Notes: generated by a model not told the origin, from the sequence alone. Shown: positions 17,969-29,694, numbered from the stretch's first letter. The stretch: DNA of 64,000 bases from Micropterix aruncella (GCA_944548615.1 OX155963.1:29281659-29345658); one strand, 5' to 3'. Made by a program: numbers and translations.

Positions 17969-18004
17969 GAAATTGATAGGTAATTAAGAGTCCCTATCAA
18001 TTTC
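17969..18004. repeat. short inverted repeat
   Basis: GAAATTGATAGG and CCTATCAATTTC form a perfect 12-bp stem with a 12-nt spacer. A related stretch (GCGAAATTGATAGGGGCTC) occurs inverted at about 22875. Confidence 0.6.
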
Positions 18005-18479
18005 GCCGCACGCTTAGTTTAGGTATTTTCAGAGCAGCGCAGGTGTCGCCGTTCGAACTATCGTAGTCAAATGAAGAGATACGGGCGCAGCGGCAACAAA
18101 CAATCTTGATCCGCGACCGATTATCAGCACTCAAGTAGTATGTAAAATTAGTAAAAAATATGTTGTATAACATCTCAACGTTATTATATGTGACTCGATA
18201 AATTGTTACCTACTAAAAAAATATATTTGTCATTAAAAGTTTGAATATTTTTTGTTTGGACATACATAATAATAACAGAAAATAAATATTTCGTCACATA
18301 TTATGGTTATCATTTCTTGTTTATACTCTTTATTGTGAAAATATGGGCGGGTTTATTGTCATATGACAATCTTTTACAACCAACCCTACTATGACGTGTT
18401 ATATGTATGTGTGCGTGTAACATGTCTGTAAGTGTGTGTCTTGTTATTGTATTCCATCGACAGAATCGAAAATGCAATT

Positions 18480-18600
18480 CCGTTAATTAGATCCTAACGG
18501 AAAATGGTGACCCAGTCGGGAATCGAACCCGGGACCTTACAATGTAAGATCAGAAATATAAAATACCGCCATTAATCTGTTATATTTTTTTATGACCTAG
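18480..18600 (-). repeat. tRNA-derived SINE fragment
   Basis: Minus-strand sequence contains a perfect RNA polymerase III B box (GGTTCGATTCC) in GGTCCCGGGTTCGATTCCCG with a degenerate anticodon-like arm (ATCTTACATTGTAAGGT). The acceptor stem and T stem do not pair fully, so this is a tRNA-derived SINE relic rather than a functional tRNA gene. Confidence 0.55.
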
Positions 18601-18659
18601 CGAATAGTGAGGTTGGCATTTACAAAGTATGTATATAGTATTATAAGTTATTGTTGCAA

Positions 18660-19400
18660 CTATAAAACAAAATATAATACAACCAGAATACATGTTGAAT
18701 GAAAACAAGCACGCTTCTTTACGAGAGGCGCTGAACTAATATTTTCACGTCGTTTGCAAGTGTTGGAGAAATTTGATGCTGTTAAAAGACACCTTCTTAG
18801 TTCCAGCCATAAAGCGCTTTCTGCTTGTAATATCGTATCTCTTTCAATTTCGTGGCGGTCCTTTATTTGTTGTTTCATATTTTCCAAAAACAGCTCCTTG
18901 GCTATTTCATACTCATCCGATGACATGTCTGGCTTTTGACATGCTTCCCCGTAGTCACTACTATCGGCGTTGAATAAAAGACGTATTTTTGCTTTGTTGT
19001 CTTCGTCCTAGTATTCTGCATAAGTTTCTGCTGTTCAATTTTTTTCACATTAGTAGATGGGCTTTTATCGAAAATTGTTTTATGTAGTTTATATATCAAT
19101 GTTCCCGTATTATACACCACTACTACCACGTAACACCTTAGTTTGTAGGAATCTTTCAAAGCAAAATTAATGCGTTTTACTCCAATAAATTTTGCGACGA
19201 TAGCATTGAATTGTCCAGCTCTGTTGATGTTTAAATTGTATAGGAGACTTCGAGCATGATATTCGAAGTTGGAGGTATTTGAATTTAATTTCCGCAGTAA
19301 AGTGTTTACTGTGGGGACACTGCTTGGATCTAGTTTTTTTCAGCTGTGCAGAAATAGTTTTCAAAATTTGTGTGTTCTCAAATATAGGTATGCTTCGGAC
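18660..19400 (-). pseudogene. YqaJ-domain (phage-recombinase-like) insect repeat gene, decayed
   Basis: Minus-strand pieces in several frames match a gene family common in insect and other arthropod genomes whose C-terminal part is a YqaJ-like nuclease domain. Upstream piece: NAIVAKFIGVKRINFALKDS and YKLRCYVVVV. Downstream piece (from 18926): MSSDEYEIAKELFLENMKQQ, then LQAESALWLELRRCLLTASN and KRRENISSAPLVKK, the start of the YqaJ fold. Stops and frameshifts lie between the pieces, and the catalytic end is missing. It is either a dead duplicate or mobile-element cargo. It lies tail-to-tail away from the hAT relic to its right. Confidence 0.7.
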
Positions 19401-19689
19401 TGTTTAAAATGTCGTTTTGTAGATTATTTATCTGTCTACCAAGGGAAGATTTTGCGCTTTCCTGTATCAAACTGCCGATTTAACGGATATCCGTAGACGT
19501 TTGAGTCGATCACTATTGAGCGGTCTTCGTTCACCAATTGGCATCGATGTATCTTTCGTCAAATTCAAGTTCTTTTCATTATAGTTGCGTAATAAATAAT
19601 TGCTACATTCAATTTATTCGACAGTAACATTTTGACAGGCTCGGCTTTCCAAGTTGTACTGAAGTTGTACGTTAAGTTGTACTGAAGCA

Positions 19690-21315
19690 TAGAATTTATT
19701 CGGCATCTTGGAGTCTACAAGTGTATTTATTCACGAATCATTCGAGCGCGTGTGGGTGGACAAAATCGCGGAAATAACAGCTGGTAGAGACAAGTTGAGA
19801 CGATTACAGAACATCGGAAAAACGAGATGGTGGGCCAAAGACAAAGCATTGACAACCATCATGGAGAAAATTCGATACGTTGCGTTGATAAAGACTCTAA
19901 GTGCCATATCTTTGAGCACGGAGTTCGAGCCAAAGGTTTCATTTCATACAAAGCATTGATGGATTCCTTTCTTAAATTTGAAACGATTCTGACAGCCTGC
20001 GCTTCAAGAAAATATTCGATTTATCAACCCCTGTAAGCTTATACCTGCAAACTCCTACACTAGACTACCTTAAAGCTTGGGGATTTATCAAAACTTTGGA
20101 GAAGAATTTGTGGAAACAATTAGATCATTTTGACGACATTTTCAGTGCTGCAAGTTTGTTTGAATCCCAGGTCCAAGAATTAATTCAAGTCGAAAACGTT
20201 GATGTTGAAATACAGACCACGCTGCCATTACGGAGAACATCTAGAAAACCGATGATGAAAAAAGAAAAAAGATGAGTTATGTCAAGATGAAATTGGACTG
20301 CTATCTGCGGACCCAAATAAATTTTCTCTATTATCGTATACAAGGTCATCATCAACACGACTCTAGTTAAAATAGATGAAAAATTCAACTGCAATGAGCA
20401 TTTAATGAAGGATGTCGCTTGTTTGGATCCGAAAAACTTCCACGAAATTGACAAAAACGGAATTCCTGATGATGCATTAAAGTCAATCGCATCTATTGCC
20501 AATGTTGATCGAGAATTACTTTCAAAAGAACTCGAATCTTTTGCAAAAAGTTTTAAAGAACTTTCTAAAACTATTTGGGACGAACACATTTCACTTAGGG
20601 AGCATCACACAAAGGATTCAGATTCTCAGATTGAGAAAGAAGATGAAGAGGAGGAAGAAGAGGTTCCGATGCTTGCCGAAGTTGCATACCATGTGCATGT
20701 AAACTTTTGTCTGAGTATAATATGCACATAAGTACGAACTCCAACTTATACGTAGCTTATTGTACAATACTCACAATGTCATTTACGCAAGTGACTCGCG
20801 AGAGACGATTTTCAGCACTGAAGCGCATTAAGACCAGGCTTCGTTCCCTACTAGGTCAAGAACTGCTAGATTCATTGATTATTCTGAATACTGAATCGGA
20901 TCTTATCAAGGATGACTAGGATATCAGTTTTTACGAAAGAGTTATTGACAATTTAGCTGAAACTTCTCCTCTTTTAAAAAAAATGCTGATTGGATAATAC
21001 ATTATCAATTAGTTAATTGAACTTTCTATATAAAAATATATAAAAATGTATGTCTTATTTTAACAAGTTATTGGCACTCTAGCTGAAACTTCTCCTCTTT
21101 TATTTTTGTTTTTGATGGGATAGTTATAAATAACTAAACTTTTTTCATAAAAATGTATGTCTTTGAAATTAAAAACTTCCTAAAATTCGTGCCTATTTGA
21201 TTATTATTATCATTTGGTTTATTGGTTGACCTGATGGTATCACTTGATCCTAGGCGCGCGGCGGGCCCCTAAAGTCATAATCCCACCCGGGCCCCTTAGG
21301 CCCAGTCCGACCCTG
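19690..21315 (+). pseudogene. hAT transposon relic (ZMYM/TTF-type transposase) with right terminal repeat
   Basis: Decayed cut-and-paste transposase of the hAT superfamily. In order: RLQNIGKTRWWAKDKALT (about 19800-19855), FLKFETILTACAS, LDYLKAWGFIKTLEKNLWKQ (from about 20060), FESQVQELI, LPLRRTSRKP, then CLDPKNFHEI and the C-terminal dimerisation (hATC) signature RERRFSALKRIKTRLRSLLG QELLDSL at about 20788-20870. Frameshifts separate these blocks. About 400 bp downstream, the sequence ends GGCCCAGTCCGACCCTG, the reverse complement of a CAGGGTCGGACTGG hAT terminal inverted repeat, placing the right end at 21315. The left TIR and N-terminal zinc finger were not found. Confidence 0.8.
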
Positions 21316-21319
21316 CACA

Positions 21320-23130
21320 TACACGTAAATACGATTTTAATAAATAATAAATGCTAAAATAGTATAAACATATCAAATCGTGAAAATATTGCTTTTTTTA
21401 TACGAATAAATATAGTCTCAAAATAATCCAAAACTATTCATGTGCCATACTTTTTTATTTTATTTGTTTTTTTTTAAACTTTTTTTGTCGAATAAAAAAA
21501 ATGTTACGGGTAGAAATAACCCTTAAAGTTCTGTGCGCTATTTATATTCCACAGTGTATGGTTATATACAATTTCCCACTGAAACTTAAAGATGTTAATA
21601 GAAACCTTTGCGATATTATTATAAATTACTGTTATTATTACCAAGTAAAAATACCTTATATCTCCATCTTTTTTACCCATCGATGACGATCCAGGTAATG
21701 TCTTATTTTTGTTATTTAATTCTCTGCAAATATACATTATATATTTATAGATTTTTTGAAATTTATTTTTTTTGAACAATTATTTTAAGTCAAAAACCCT
21801 ACTCTTTTTCGCTTACGATCCAAAGGTATCAATGACGCTTGCAGCGTTGCCACGCCGACGCTGGCGATGGACAACATTTTTACCCGTATTTATAGATTAA
21901 AGAAAGTAACAAACTATAAAAAAAATTAGTTAAATATAGTTAGGAAGGTGAAAACAATTTGCCTACGAAATTCGCACGCCTTTCGTGTTTTTTCAGCTTT
22001 TTTTCTAACTTTAATCTTGCCCTGATAGTAAAGTTTAATGTTTTGACCTATTTTCTAAAAATTAAACACATTTTTTTGACATCTACAATAAAAAATACTG
22101 ATAAGGTGAGGAGTGGGTCAAAATGCCAAAAATTTAGCGTGACGTATTTTATGGATAGCCCCTAACAAATCTTGCAGTATCAAAACCGCTTAATCGACGC
22201 ATATCCACTGTCGAAAAGCGCTCGGCCGGGCGCGAGTATTCGCGCGCAGGACGCGAGAATATCGCGAGCTCCGGAAATCAACGCAACGCACGTCCACCGT
22301 CCAGTAGCCCTCGGGCGCGAATGCACGGACTAACGCGAATGAACAGCGCGTAAGCATGGATTTCGATAATTTATTACAGAGAAATATGTAGACATTAAAT
22401 AAAAAAAATAAAAATACTGGGTGGGTAAATGCCTCAATTATTGAAATGTTTATATCTTGTAATTATTTTTATTATATTCTTACGCGTAGACGACGTTTTT
22501 ACACACGATTTTACTGGGTTTATTCATAGTACAACACATTTTTTATTAGTGTTAATTGAATAAATTTAAAAAATATATATCGTAGACTTACTAATATATT
22601 ATATGCTTAGTACGCACATTTTTTTTCAGAACGTTTTTCGTTACCAGTTAGGAGAAAAACGAATTGAAAAACCTCGTGTTTCGTCTTTATGTAAAAAACC
22701 ATTTTTGTATATTTTTTTTCCTAATTTCTACGAAGTTGTTATCAATATAAAATTTCGTAGACATACTAAATAAATAGGTGTTGTATAACTGTGAATTAAA
22801 AAATATCAGATATATCTTATGGTTATTGTAAAATTCGTCCTGAAAAAGTGTGTATTTTCGGTTTTCACATTGCGAAATTGATAGGGGCTCTTAAGAGGGT
22901 CCTGAGCCTATGCCGTTACACAAATGTAGGTAATTACGCTTGCCGGCAGCGGCCACGCACGTATGTATGAGTAGATCGCATACATTGATAACACTGAACA
23001 GACGGTCGCCGGCCAAAGCGAAGTAACCCGCATTTTATCATTTTATTGCTCATAGCAAATTGCAAATAACAAAAACTGCAAATTGTGATAAAAGCAAATC
23101 CTTTTGCACACGTATTTATTAGACCAAAGG
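21320..23130. other. intron stretch without recognised genes
   Basis: AT-rich apart from a GC-rich patch with CpG-rich sequence at 22195-22345. No domain or repeat copy recognised. A short inverted match to 17985-18004 lies at about 22870-22897. Confidence 0.35.
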
Positions 23131-23420
23131 AGGGAAAGTATTAACACGATTAACACGATTTCCAGAAGGAAGTCTGTCTGTGTGTCTGTGCATTCCTCTA
23201 CGATAGCGCCCAATCGCTTAATCCAATTGAGCTGAAATTCGGCATGCAAGCATCATTTGATCATGGCAAGAGTTAAAAAGGTTGTAGTGGAAATTGGTTC
23301 AACAAGGACCGCACTAGTCATATTTCAACCTCAAAATATTGTACTGAAAGACTTGAAATCGGTACACAAATACCTTGTTGGGACGAAAATCACATTGTGA
23401 AATTTTTGTAGGACTATCTC
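23131..23420 (+). repeat. dispersed repeat, family D copy D1
   Basis: Shares GTCTGTCTGTGTGTCTGTG, CGATAGCGCCCAATCGCTTA, GAGCTGAAATTCGGCATGCA and CATGGCAAGAGTTAAAA with 25975-26340 and 37015-37340. Non-coding, unclassified. Confidence 0.7.
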
Positions 23421-23424
23421 ATAT

Positions 23425-23790
23425 ACAGTAGAGCGGTGTGGACTACAACGGGCGAACCTGTCACCCCAGGCTGGTATAACGATATAGATCGTTCTTTCAA
23501 CCGTGGGATGAGCGTAGAAGACTTGGGGACAAGACAATCTACTGTCTGGTTTACAAGCAACCCGTTAGAGACGGACGCCTTACGGCGAGGCACCGAAAAA
23601 GGTATCCAGCGGGCAGCCTCACCCCCTAACTACCACTTTTGGCAGGATATCTCCGTCTGGAATCATTAACGCCATCTTGGCGCTTGGCCCAAACCCGCCC
23701 TTAGCCGAGAAACGAACCGCGCCGCTTGAGGCGGTTAAAACGTAGCCCAACCGGGTTCGACGGCCGGCCGAGAGAGGGTGCTCATCGATT
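23425..23790 (+). repeat. family A copy A3 (5' part only)
   Basis: ACTACAACGGGCGAACCTGT, AACGATATAGATCGTTC and GAGCGTAGAAGACTTGG match the starts of copies A6 and A7. The 3' part diverges into CG-rich sequence before the Helitron at 23806. Confidence 0.7.
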
Positions 23791-23805
23791 TTATTTATGG
23801 ATAAA

Positions 23806-25522
23806 TCTATACTAATATTATAAAGAGGTAAAGTTTGTGACGTTGTAGGAAGTAGTCTCTGGATCTACTGAACCGATTTAAAAAATTATTTTACCAATAG
23901 AAAGCCACGTTATTTGTAAGTGTCATAGGCTATATATTAATCCGAAAAATGAAAAGACTTTTTCGTTGTGGTCGGATTTCCAGCTAACGCTGCCTTAACG
24001 ATGAGAGATATATGATTAAATTTTAGAGAAAAGTTGTAGAGCTTGATAATGTCTACAAAAAAGTCAGCGACAGCATATATCTAACTTTTATATTTAAGTC
24101 ACAAAAAGTAGTTTTTCAAATTAAAAAAAATAATTTAAATTGTTAGGTCATGTTTATTGGTCATATTATCAACAATTATGAATTATTATCAAAATAAGTA
24201 AATTTAGAGTCAATTTCGATTTCGATTTTAGAGTTTTAAAGGGTACGCTAGGTTGGGGGTGGGGGGGGGGGGTTATTATTTATGATATTAATATTCAGAT
24301 TAATTACGTTCCTGGCTACTTGACAGGAAAGTCTTGGGGTGACACCCAGGCGTTTTTTTAATGACATAACCACGAATTCGGACTTAGTTTGGGGATTTCA
24401 ATACTGTAAAGACCTCATGGAAATTTCGATCGATTTGAGTGAGCGTGAAAACAATTCCGTGTCGTTTTACAGTGTCCATTACAATGTCGAAAAGAAGAGA
24501 TAACATAGGTCGACGAAGTCAGTCAAATGGGCGACAAGCTACTTCAAGTGCAAACTGCACTGATGTGAGATGATTCCATCATCTCGGCCAAAATACAAGA
24601 TGAAGCTGTTAATCCGAAATTGCTTGCAGTGGTGCCTAAGAATATGATCTATGGACTTCGCGAAGTTTATAACAACATCTCGCCTTGTATGCTCGATAGT
24701 AACTGTTCCAGGTGTTACCCGAGAGACCTGATTGCTAACACCTTCACAGGCAATGACGGATACCCATTGTATCGTCGCCGATCAGTTGCGGACAATGGCG
24801 GACGATCTGCAGTTGTGAAGGTCAAAAGGCAAGATGTAAATGTGGTCAATCGTTAGATTGTGCCTTATTGTCCAAAACTTTTAAAGTGCAAATCAATGTG
24901 GAATACTGCAACTTCATCAACTCGATAAATTACATATGCAAATACGCAAAATAAAGCGATATGGCTGTTTTCGCTGTGAGGAATTAAAACGAGGTGTATC
25001 TCAGTATAAGACGTGTCGCTATGTCAGCAGCAACGAGGCGATTTGGCGCATCTTTTCCTTTGCGATATACGAAATACAATCTACAGTTGTACACTTGGTA
25101 ATTCTGGAAAGCGGAATTTAGGTTCCCCGTGCGTCTGGCCTTCGCGATGACAAATCACGCGTGTTGGAAATTTGCGGAATTAACTTGGAATTTCCGTATT
25201 TAGCCCATGGACAACTGTATGTCCCATCATTTTTGTTTATTTACGCGCCGGAAAACAAAACGAAAAACACATTTTACCAGAATGTTTTGTGTTGAATATG
25301 AACTGCATTTATATATTATCATGTAAATTAAATACATCGAATTTATTTCAATCACAGACGACTTTCATTTAATCACCAAACGAAACTCAAACGGTACATC
25401 ATTCGGCCATATTATAGATATCAATGAATTAGATTTGGAAGGTTTATTAGGATTAATAAACGTTTATGAAGAGTTACAATCAAATAAATTTTAGGTGGTA
25501 CGAAGTTCACCGGGTCATCTAG
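23806..25522 (+). mobile_element. Helitron with decayed Rep/helicase gene
   Basis: 1,717 bp with both ends: A|TCTATACTAATATTATAAAG at 23806 and CACCGGGTCATCTAG|T at 25522, preceded by a small GGTG/CACC hairpin. Rolling-circle transposons insert between A and T without duplication, as seen. The 5' end is shared with the elements at 52937 and 57297, and the 3' ~150 bp with the one ending at 13138. It carries a poly-G run (24258-24272) and Rep gene fragments (24484-25160). Confidence 0.85.
24484..25160 (+). pseudogene. Helitron Rep/helicase protein, decayed fragment
   Basis: Begins MSKRRDNIGRRSQSNGRQAT, the N-terminal pattern of Helitron polyproteins, then breaks. The longer piece (24620-24856) reads MIYGLREVYNNISPCMLDSN, CSRCYPRDL, NTFTGNDGYPLYRRR and VVKVKRQDVNVVNR, a conserved stretch of the Helitron helitron_like_N/Rep region. 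Degraded continuation in other frames includes YVSSNEAIWRIFSFAIYE. The HUH catalytic motifs and the Pif1-type helicase domain are absent, so the element is non-autonomous. Confidence 0.8.
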
Positions 25523-25974
25523 TTCTTAGATAATATTAAATTTTTATTTTTAAAATACTCAATAATTTGTCCGACCTATTTTTACCTTATGGTCACCGCA
25601 CTGCATGGCAGGGGTGTGAGACCGCGGAGGGTGCACTTTCTTTCTCTGTCGTTCTTTAAAAAAGCGGGCAGGAAATTACAGTCATCCGGCGCCGCTGTTG
25701 CAAGCAACGCTTCCTTGACAACCTTGCCTTTTATTATTAACCCCCTAACCTACCCTCCCGGAAAGTCGCCCTTGCGGGCCGCGGGCCGCCAGCGCCATCT
25801 TTGAAGTGCCCATGCGGTTATTATTCCAAGGGACTAATTGCCGCGCTTTGTGACATGCTACAAAATGGTACACCTGTGATAATGAATACAATGAATGAAT
25901 ATGCACGGGAAAAGGATTATTTGAATGAATGAATGTCACTCACTGTGTTTTACATTCCCGGCCCACCAACAAAA
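25523..25974. other. short unique stretch
   Basis: Non-coding as far as I can see. GC-rich at 25740-25800. Confidence 0.3.
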
Positions 25975-26340
25975 GAGGACGGAAAGTATTGTGAACGCGC
26001 CAAAATCTTTTTTCGACATGAAGTCGAAAATATCGATTTTGAGCCCTCTATTGGACGAATAATATTATCACCAGATGGGAGTTTGTCTGTGTGTCTATCT
26101 GTTTGTCTGTGTATGTTCCTCCACGATGGCGCCCAAACGCTTAATCCGCTTAAGCTGAAATTTAGCAAGCATGTATCATTTGGTTATGGCAAGAGATTAA
26201 AAGGTTGTGTTTGAAATCGGTCCATCGAAGGGTGCACTATTTATATTTAGATCTTGAAATATCTGACTTATTGACTTGAATTTCGGTACACAGATGTCTT
26301 GCTGGGCCGAAATCACAATGGGAAATTTTGGTCAATTCAA
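25975..26340 (+). repeat. family D copy D2
   Basis: TTGTCTGTGTGTCTATCTG, CGATGGCGCCCAAACGCTTA, AAGCTGAAATTTAGCAAGCA and GGTTATGGCAAGAG match D1 and D3. Extends to the left with a GAAAGTATTGTGAACGCG block. Confidence 0.7.
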
Positions 26341-27299
26341 GCTACACTTAAGCAGAAGTTTCTAAATTGGTGATACAAATTTCGGAAAATAATTCCCTAT
26401 CAAAAATCAAGACGGTGTACGTGTCTCAAAATAATAAAAAAAATATCGGGACATAAATTGTTATATCGTAATAAAAAACGTTTTGTTATATCGTAATAAA
26501 AAACTTCTAGGTTTCTTAGGCAATTTTCAACAAATTTGGTGAAACTTATTTTGACATAGGTACTTACCTATTGATTAATTTTCAAAACGTTTTTCAAAAC
26601 TGTCCAGTGACGTAGTTATTGAGGGGAATGTCCTCTATTTTCTATTTATTTTCTACGGATTCTTGAAGCCTGGATTATTGCGTGCCATCAATATTTAAAC
26701 TTGAACTTTTAATGAGGTCAACCTCCTTTTCAAAGGGACATCACGCTAAAATCCTTCCATAAATCCTTGACTACTTACCGAAGAAGTTTTGGGATGACAC
26801 AAGCTTTTTTTGTTTTGTTTCGTGCCTTTCTTAATGAGGTCCTTTAGAACCGATTTTCATTCAATTTCTTTAAAGTTGATCACTTTCTCTCCAAATTAAG
26901 CTTAAATTGATATAATATATCTCCTTTTATTTCACTGTATTGTAAAATAATCATGGTCCATGCGTATTAATTAACATATATCGTACCGATGTTGGCGTGA
27001 TTGTAGTTACCGTGTCGTGATGTGAACACATTATGTTATACGTTACGTCGCGATCTTGGGATCTCGCTGCTAACATGAGAGCATGTATTAGTATACGTAC
27101 GGTTATAGTCGGAAAACATTAGTCATGTTGAAATTACACGAAACCGTAAGGAAAATGTTGATATATATAATCGAGTAGTAGAGTTTCAACAAAATTCCTT
27201 GTAATTCAACAAAATTACGATTGAAACATCATTATTTAATAATAAAACCGTAATAACCAAATAGTAACGTAAGAATCAATCCAATATTTTCCTCAGTGT
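26341..27299. other. intron stretch without recognised genes
   Basis: AT-rich. A short local duplication, TTATATCGTAATAAAAAAC, occurs twice at about 26460-26505. Nothing else recognised. Confidence 0.4.
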
Positions 27300-27630
27300 G
27301 TATCATTTTTGACACCCGAACTCTCGCCTTACGCCCAAGTAGTCCGCGCGGTCGAACATCTTCGCATCTCGCATTTTGATATGAAAATATAATCCCCCTG
27401 CTTTGGGGCGGCCGCCCATTATTTTATAGTCTCCATTTCCGCCCTTGACAGCGTCGCCCGGGGACGCTGGGCGGGTGGAGGCTTGGGCGGCTGGGGGGTG
27501 TAAAATGCGATTTTTTGCTCTCCGATCGCAATAAACAAAAGCTACCCGCGAAGGAAAAGCGCGCCCCCGCCTAATCAATGTTTCACGAAATACTCTGCGT
27601 TTGTTCCTACACGCTAAACTTCGCACCGAG
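27300..27630. promoter_or_regulatory. GC-rich unique island in Runx intron (candidate regulatory DNA)
   Basis: Single-copy within the window, GC-rich and non-coding, in AT-rich surroundings. It contains homeodomain-like (TAATCA), TTTATAG and GCAATAAA motifs among GGGCGG-type boxes. Candidate enhancer only. Confidence 0.2.
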
Positions 27631-27884
27631 CTCGATTTCGACTGATTTGGTTTCCTATTTTATTGTCTACTGCGACTGCTATATAGAAATGTACCTCGTT
27701 ATGCATTTAAGATTCGTAATAAATTATTATCGAATTCAGTTTTAGCCGCATTTAACAAGGCAATGGCTTAAATTTAACTGTTAATCAGGCTGGGGTATAT
27801 ATAGGGTTCATACAGTATTTGTGGATAAATGGACTTTAAAATGAATTTGTTCATATTTGTAGCCAAAATCATCAGCCAAAATCA

Positions 27885-29690
27885 TTGTAGCCTTTCATCA
27901 CCAGAAGCCCCAAGCAGCTTTCCCTGCTATTACAGAAATTGGAGCTTTTCTGCGACTGGTCAGGCTGTATTAAAGTGAAGCCCTCCAAATGTTTTTGCCT
28001 TGGACTCGCCCGCATGGGCACAAAATTTACATCCTATGACCCCAAATTGGTCTATAAGGGCTCTAATATCTCCCTTATAGACCCAAACAATCATTTCAAA
28101 TTCCTCGGTAGAAAAATCACCCATCAGGGAAAAGACATCTCGGGCGATCATGTTATAGAGCTTTTCAAAAGTTGCCTGGCGAAAATAGATGCCTTGCTAA
28201 TTTCTGGCCCTCGTAAGGCCTGGATCTATGACAATTATCTAACGTCACATTTGTCATGGCCCTTTCTTATTTACGATTTTACCAAAACCCAACTGTCCCG
28301 TCTAGATGCACTGGTGACAGCTAGTTTAAAATCCTGGCTGTCCTTAGCCAAACCAGCTGACCCCTCGACTCTCTTCAGGTCCAAACAAAATTTTGGGCTA
28401 GCGCTTAAACTGCCCTCTCTGCTCTACGCCAACTCCAGAATAACCAAAAATTCGATTCTGTGCAATTCCAAAGATCCGGCAATATCGAAGCACGTAATAA
28501 GTGGCTGTAGTGATTCAAATGAACTACAAGCCCGCGTAGACTTCCACAAAAGGTTCCTTACTGGAATCAGCCAGAATGGCACTGGTCTGGGGTATGGCAG
28601 TACAACCACGAGCGACGTGGACTTGAAGAAGTCTCTTTTGCGGGGAGATTACGACAGCAAGAGTATGGCTCATGCTATTGGCCTTCAATGCCAGAATGAT
28701 TGGACAACAATTGGTGACTTTTGCATTCCGCCTCCAATGCACTGGAAGGTAATGCTCTATGACTGGACGCCAGAGATGCTGAAATTTTATTTGAATGCCT
28801 TTCAGCATACACTTCCAGACCCCAGTAACCTCGCTCGTTGGAGCTTTGCCGAGGATAGTTCTTGTCCCCTCTGTAGCAATACCCCTTGCACAGCTAGACA
28901 CATTCTAGCTGGCTGCAAGGTGGCCTTAGATCAAGGACGGTACACTTACCGCCATGACAAAGTTCTCGCTGTTATTCGCGAGGTAATTAGTCTCTCAGTG
29001 GCTCGTACCAACAAGGGTTTGACAGTATCCTCCAAACCCCCAATACAGTTTGTGCGGGATGGCTCTAAAGGCAAAAAACTTTTAACTACAAAACCTTTCT
29101 CAATAATCGAGAAAGCTACAGATTGGATTCTGGAGGTTGATTCGGTCTCTAAGCAGTATAAATTCCCTGAAAGTCTCGGATGCACAGCCCTCCGTCCAGA
29201 TATAACTCTTTACTCTCTATCTCGGAAGGTGGCTCTTATTGTAGAATTAACTGTTCCATGGGAATCAAATATCCCAAAAGACCACGAGTACAAATTAAAT
29301 AAATACCATGATCTTGCAAATGCCGTAACCCGGAACGGCTTCACTGTTCACCTTCACGCGGTGGAAGTTGGCGCTCGTGGCCTGCCAGCTAAATCTCTAT
29401 TTCACCTCTTTAAAGATCTTGGCCTTTCCAGAAAAATAATCAACTCTTTCTTAGAAAAATTATCTAAAACTGCGATTTGCGCATCTCAAATTCTATGGCT
29501 TCGAAGGGGGAGTGAATGGGTGGCAAGGTGAACGCTCACATGTGGCAAGACAGCTGTCCTAAACCTACCACAGCCGGTTCGTAAGTCCGGAATCCACTGC
29601 TCACCCCCCAGAAGTGTAAAAAATAGTATTATGATGGGCCCGACTCCGGTCGGTGAATTCCATGGCAGCTCCGTTTGTATTTATTATTTC
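27885..29690 (+). mobile_element. 5'-truncated R2-like non-LTR retrotransposon, copy 1
   Basis: A retrotransposon of the restriction-like-endonuclease group (R2/R4/NeSL/Hero relatives), truncated at its 5' side inside the RT. The 3' UTR runs from 29532 to about 29690, ending CTCCGTTTGTATTTATT. It matches copy 2 (46690-47641, minus) closely over the shared part. A clear target-site duplication was not identified by eye. Confidence 0.85.
27891..29531 (+). CDS. R2-like retrotransposon ORF: RT thumb, CCHC zinc knuckle, restriction-like endonuclease
   Basis: The frame is open from 27891 (just after TAG at 27888-27890) to the stop at 29531; the first Met is at 27939 but is probably internal to the original protein. 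It begins SPKQLSLLLQKLELFCDWSG and CIKVKPSKCFCLGLA, the region following the RT catalytic YADD, with FLGRKI as the next RT motif. Numbering from Met 27939: a zinc knuckle CX2CX8HX4C at C309, C312, H321, C326 (CPLCSNTPCTARHILAGC), then a PD-(D/E)xK endonuclease core RPDITLYSL (Asp 421) and VELTVPWE (Glu 436), with KDHEYKLNKYHDLA after it, and WLRRGSEW near the end. Such proteins nick a DNA target and prime reverse transcription there. The RT palm is missing, so it cannot retrotranspose alone, but about 545 codons stay open, suggesting recent insertion. Confidence 0.85.
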   Translation, partial: PFITRSPKQLSLLLQKLELFCDWSGCIKVKPSKCFCLGLARMGTKFTSYDPKLVYKGSNISLIDPNNHFKFLGRKITHQGKDISGDHVIELFKSCLAKIDALLISGPRKAWIYDNYLTSHLSWPFLIYDFTKTQLSRLDALVTASLKSWLSLAKPADPSTLFRSKQNFGLALKLPSLLYANSRITKNSILCNSKDPAISKHVISGCSDSNELQARVDFHKRFLTGISQNGTGLGYGSTTTSDVDLKKSLLRGDYDSKSMAHAIGLQCQNDWTTIGDFCIPPPMHWKVMLYDWTPEMLKFYLNAFQHTLPDPSNLARWSFAEDSSCPLCSNTPCTARHILAGCKVALDQGRYTYRHDKVLAVIREVISLSVARTNKGLTVSSKPPIQFVRDGSKGKKLLTTKPFSIIEKATDWILEVDSVSKQYKFPESLGCTALRPDITLYSLSRKVALIVELTVPWESNIPKDHEYKLNKYHDLANAVTRNGFTVHLHAVEVGARGLPAKSLFHLFKDLGLSRKIINSFLEKLSKTAICASQILWLRRGSEWVAR

Positions 29691-29694
29691 CATG

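Noticed and set aside
18480..18600. Functional tRNA gene
   Set aside because: Only the B box is convincing; the T stem and anticodon arm are imperfect and no acceptor stem pairs, so it was called a SINE relic.
28424..29185. Minus-strand frames overlapping the R2-like ORF (and plus-strand ones over copy 2)
   Set aside because: Antisense shadows of the retrotransposon ORF.
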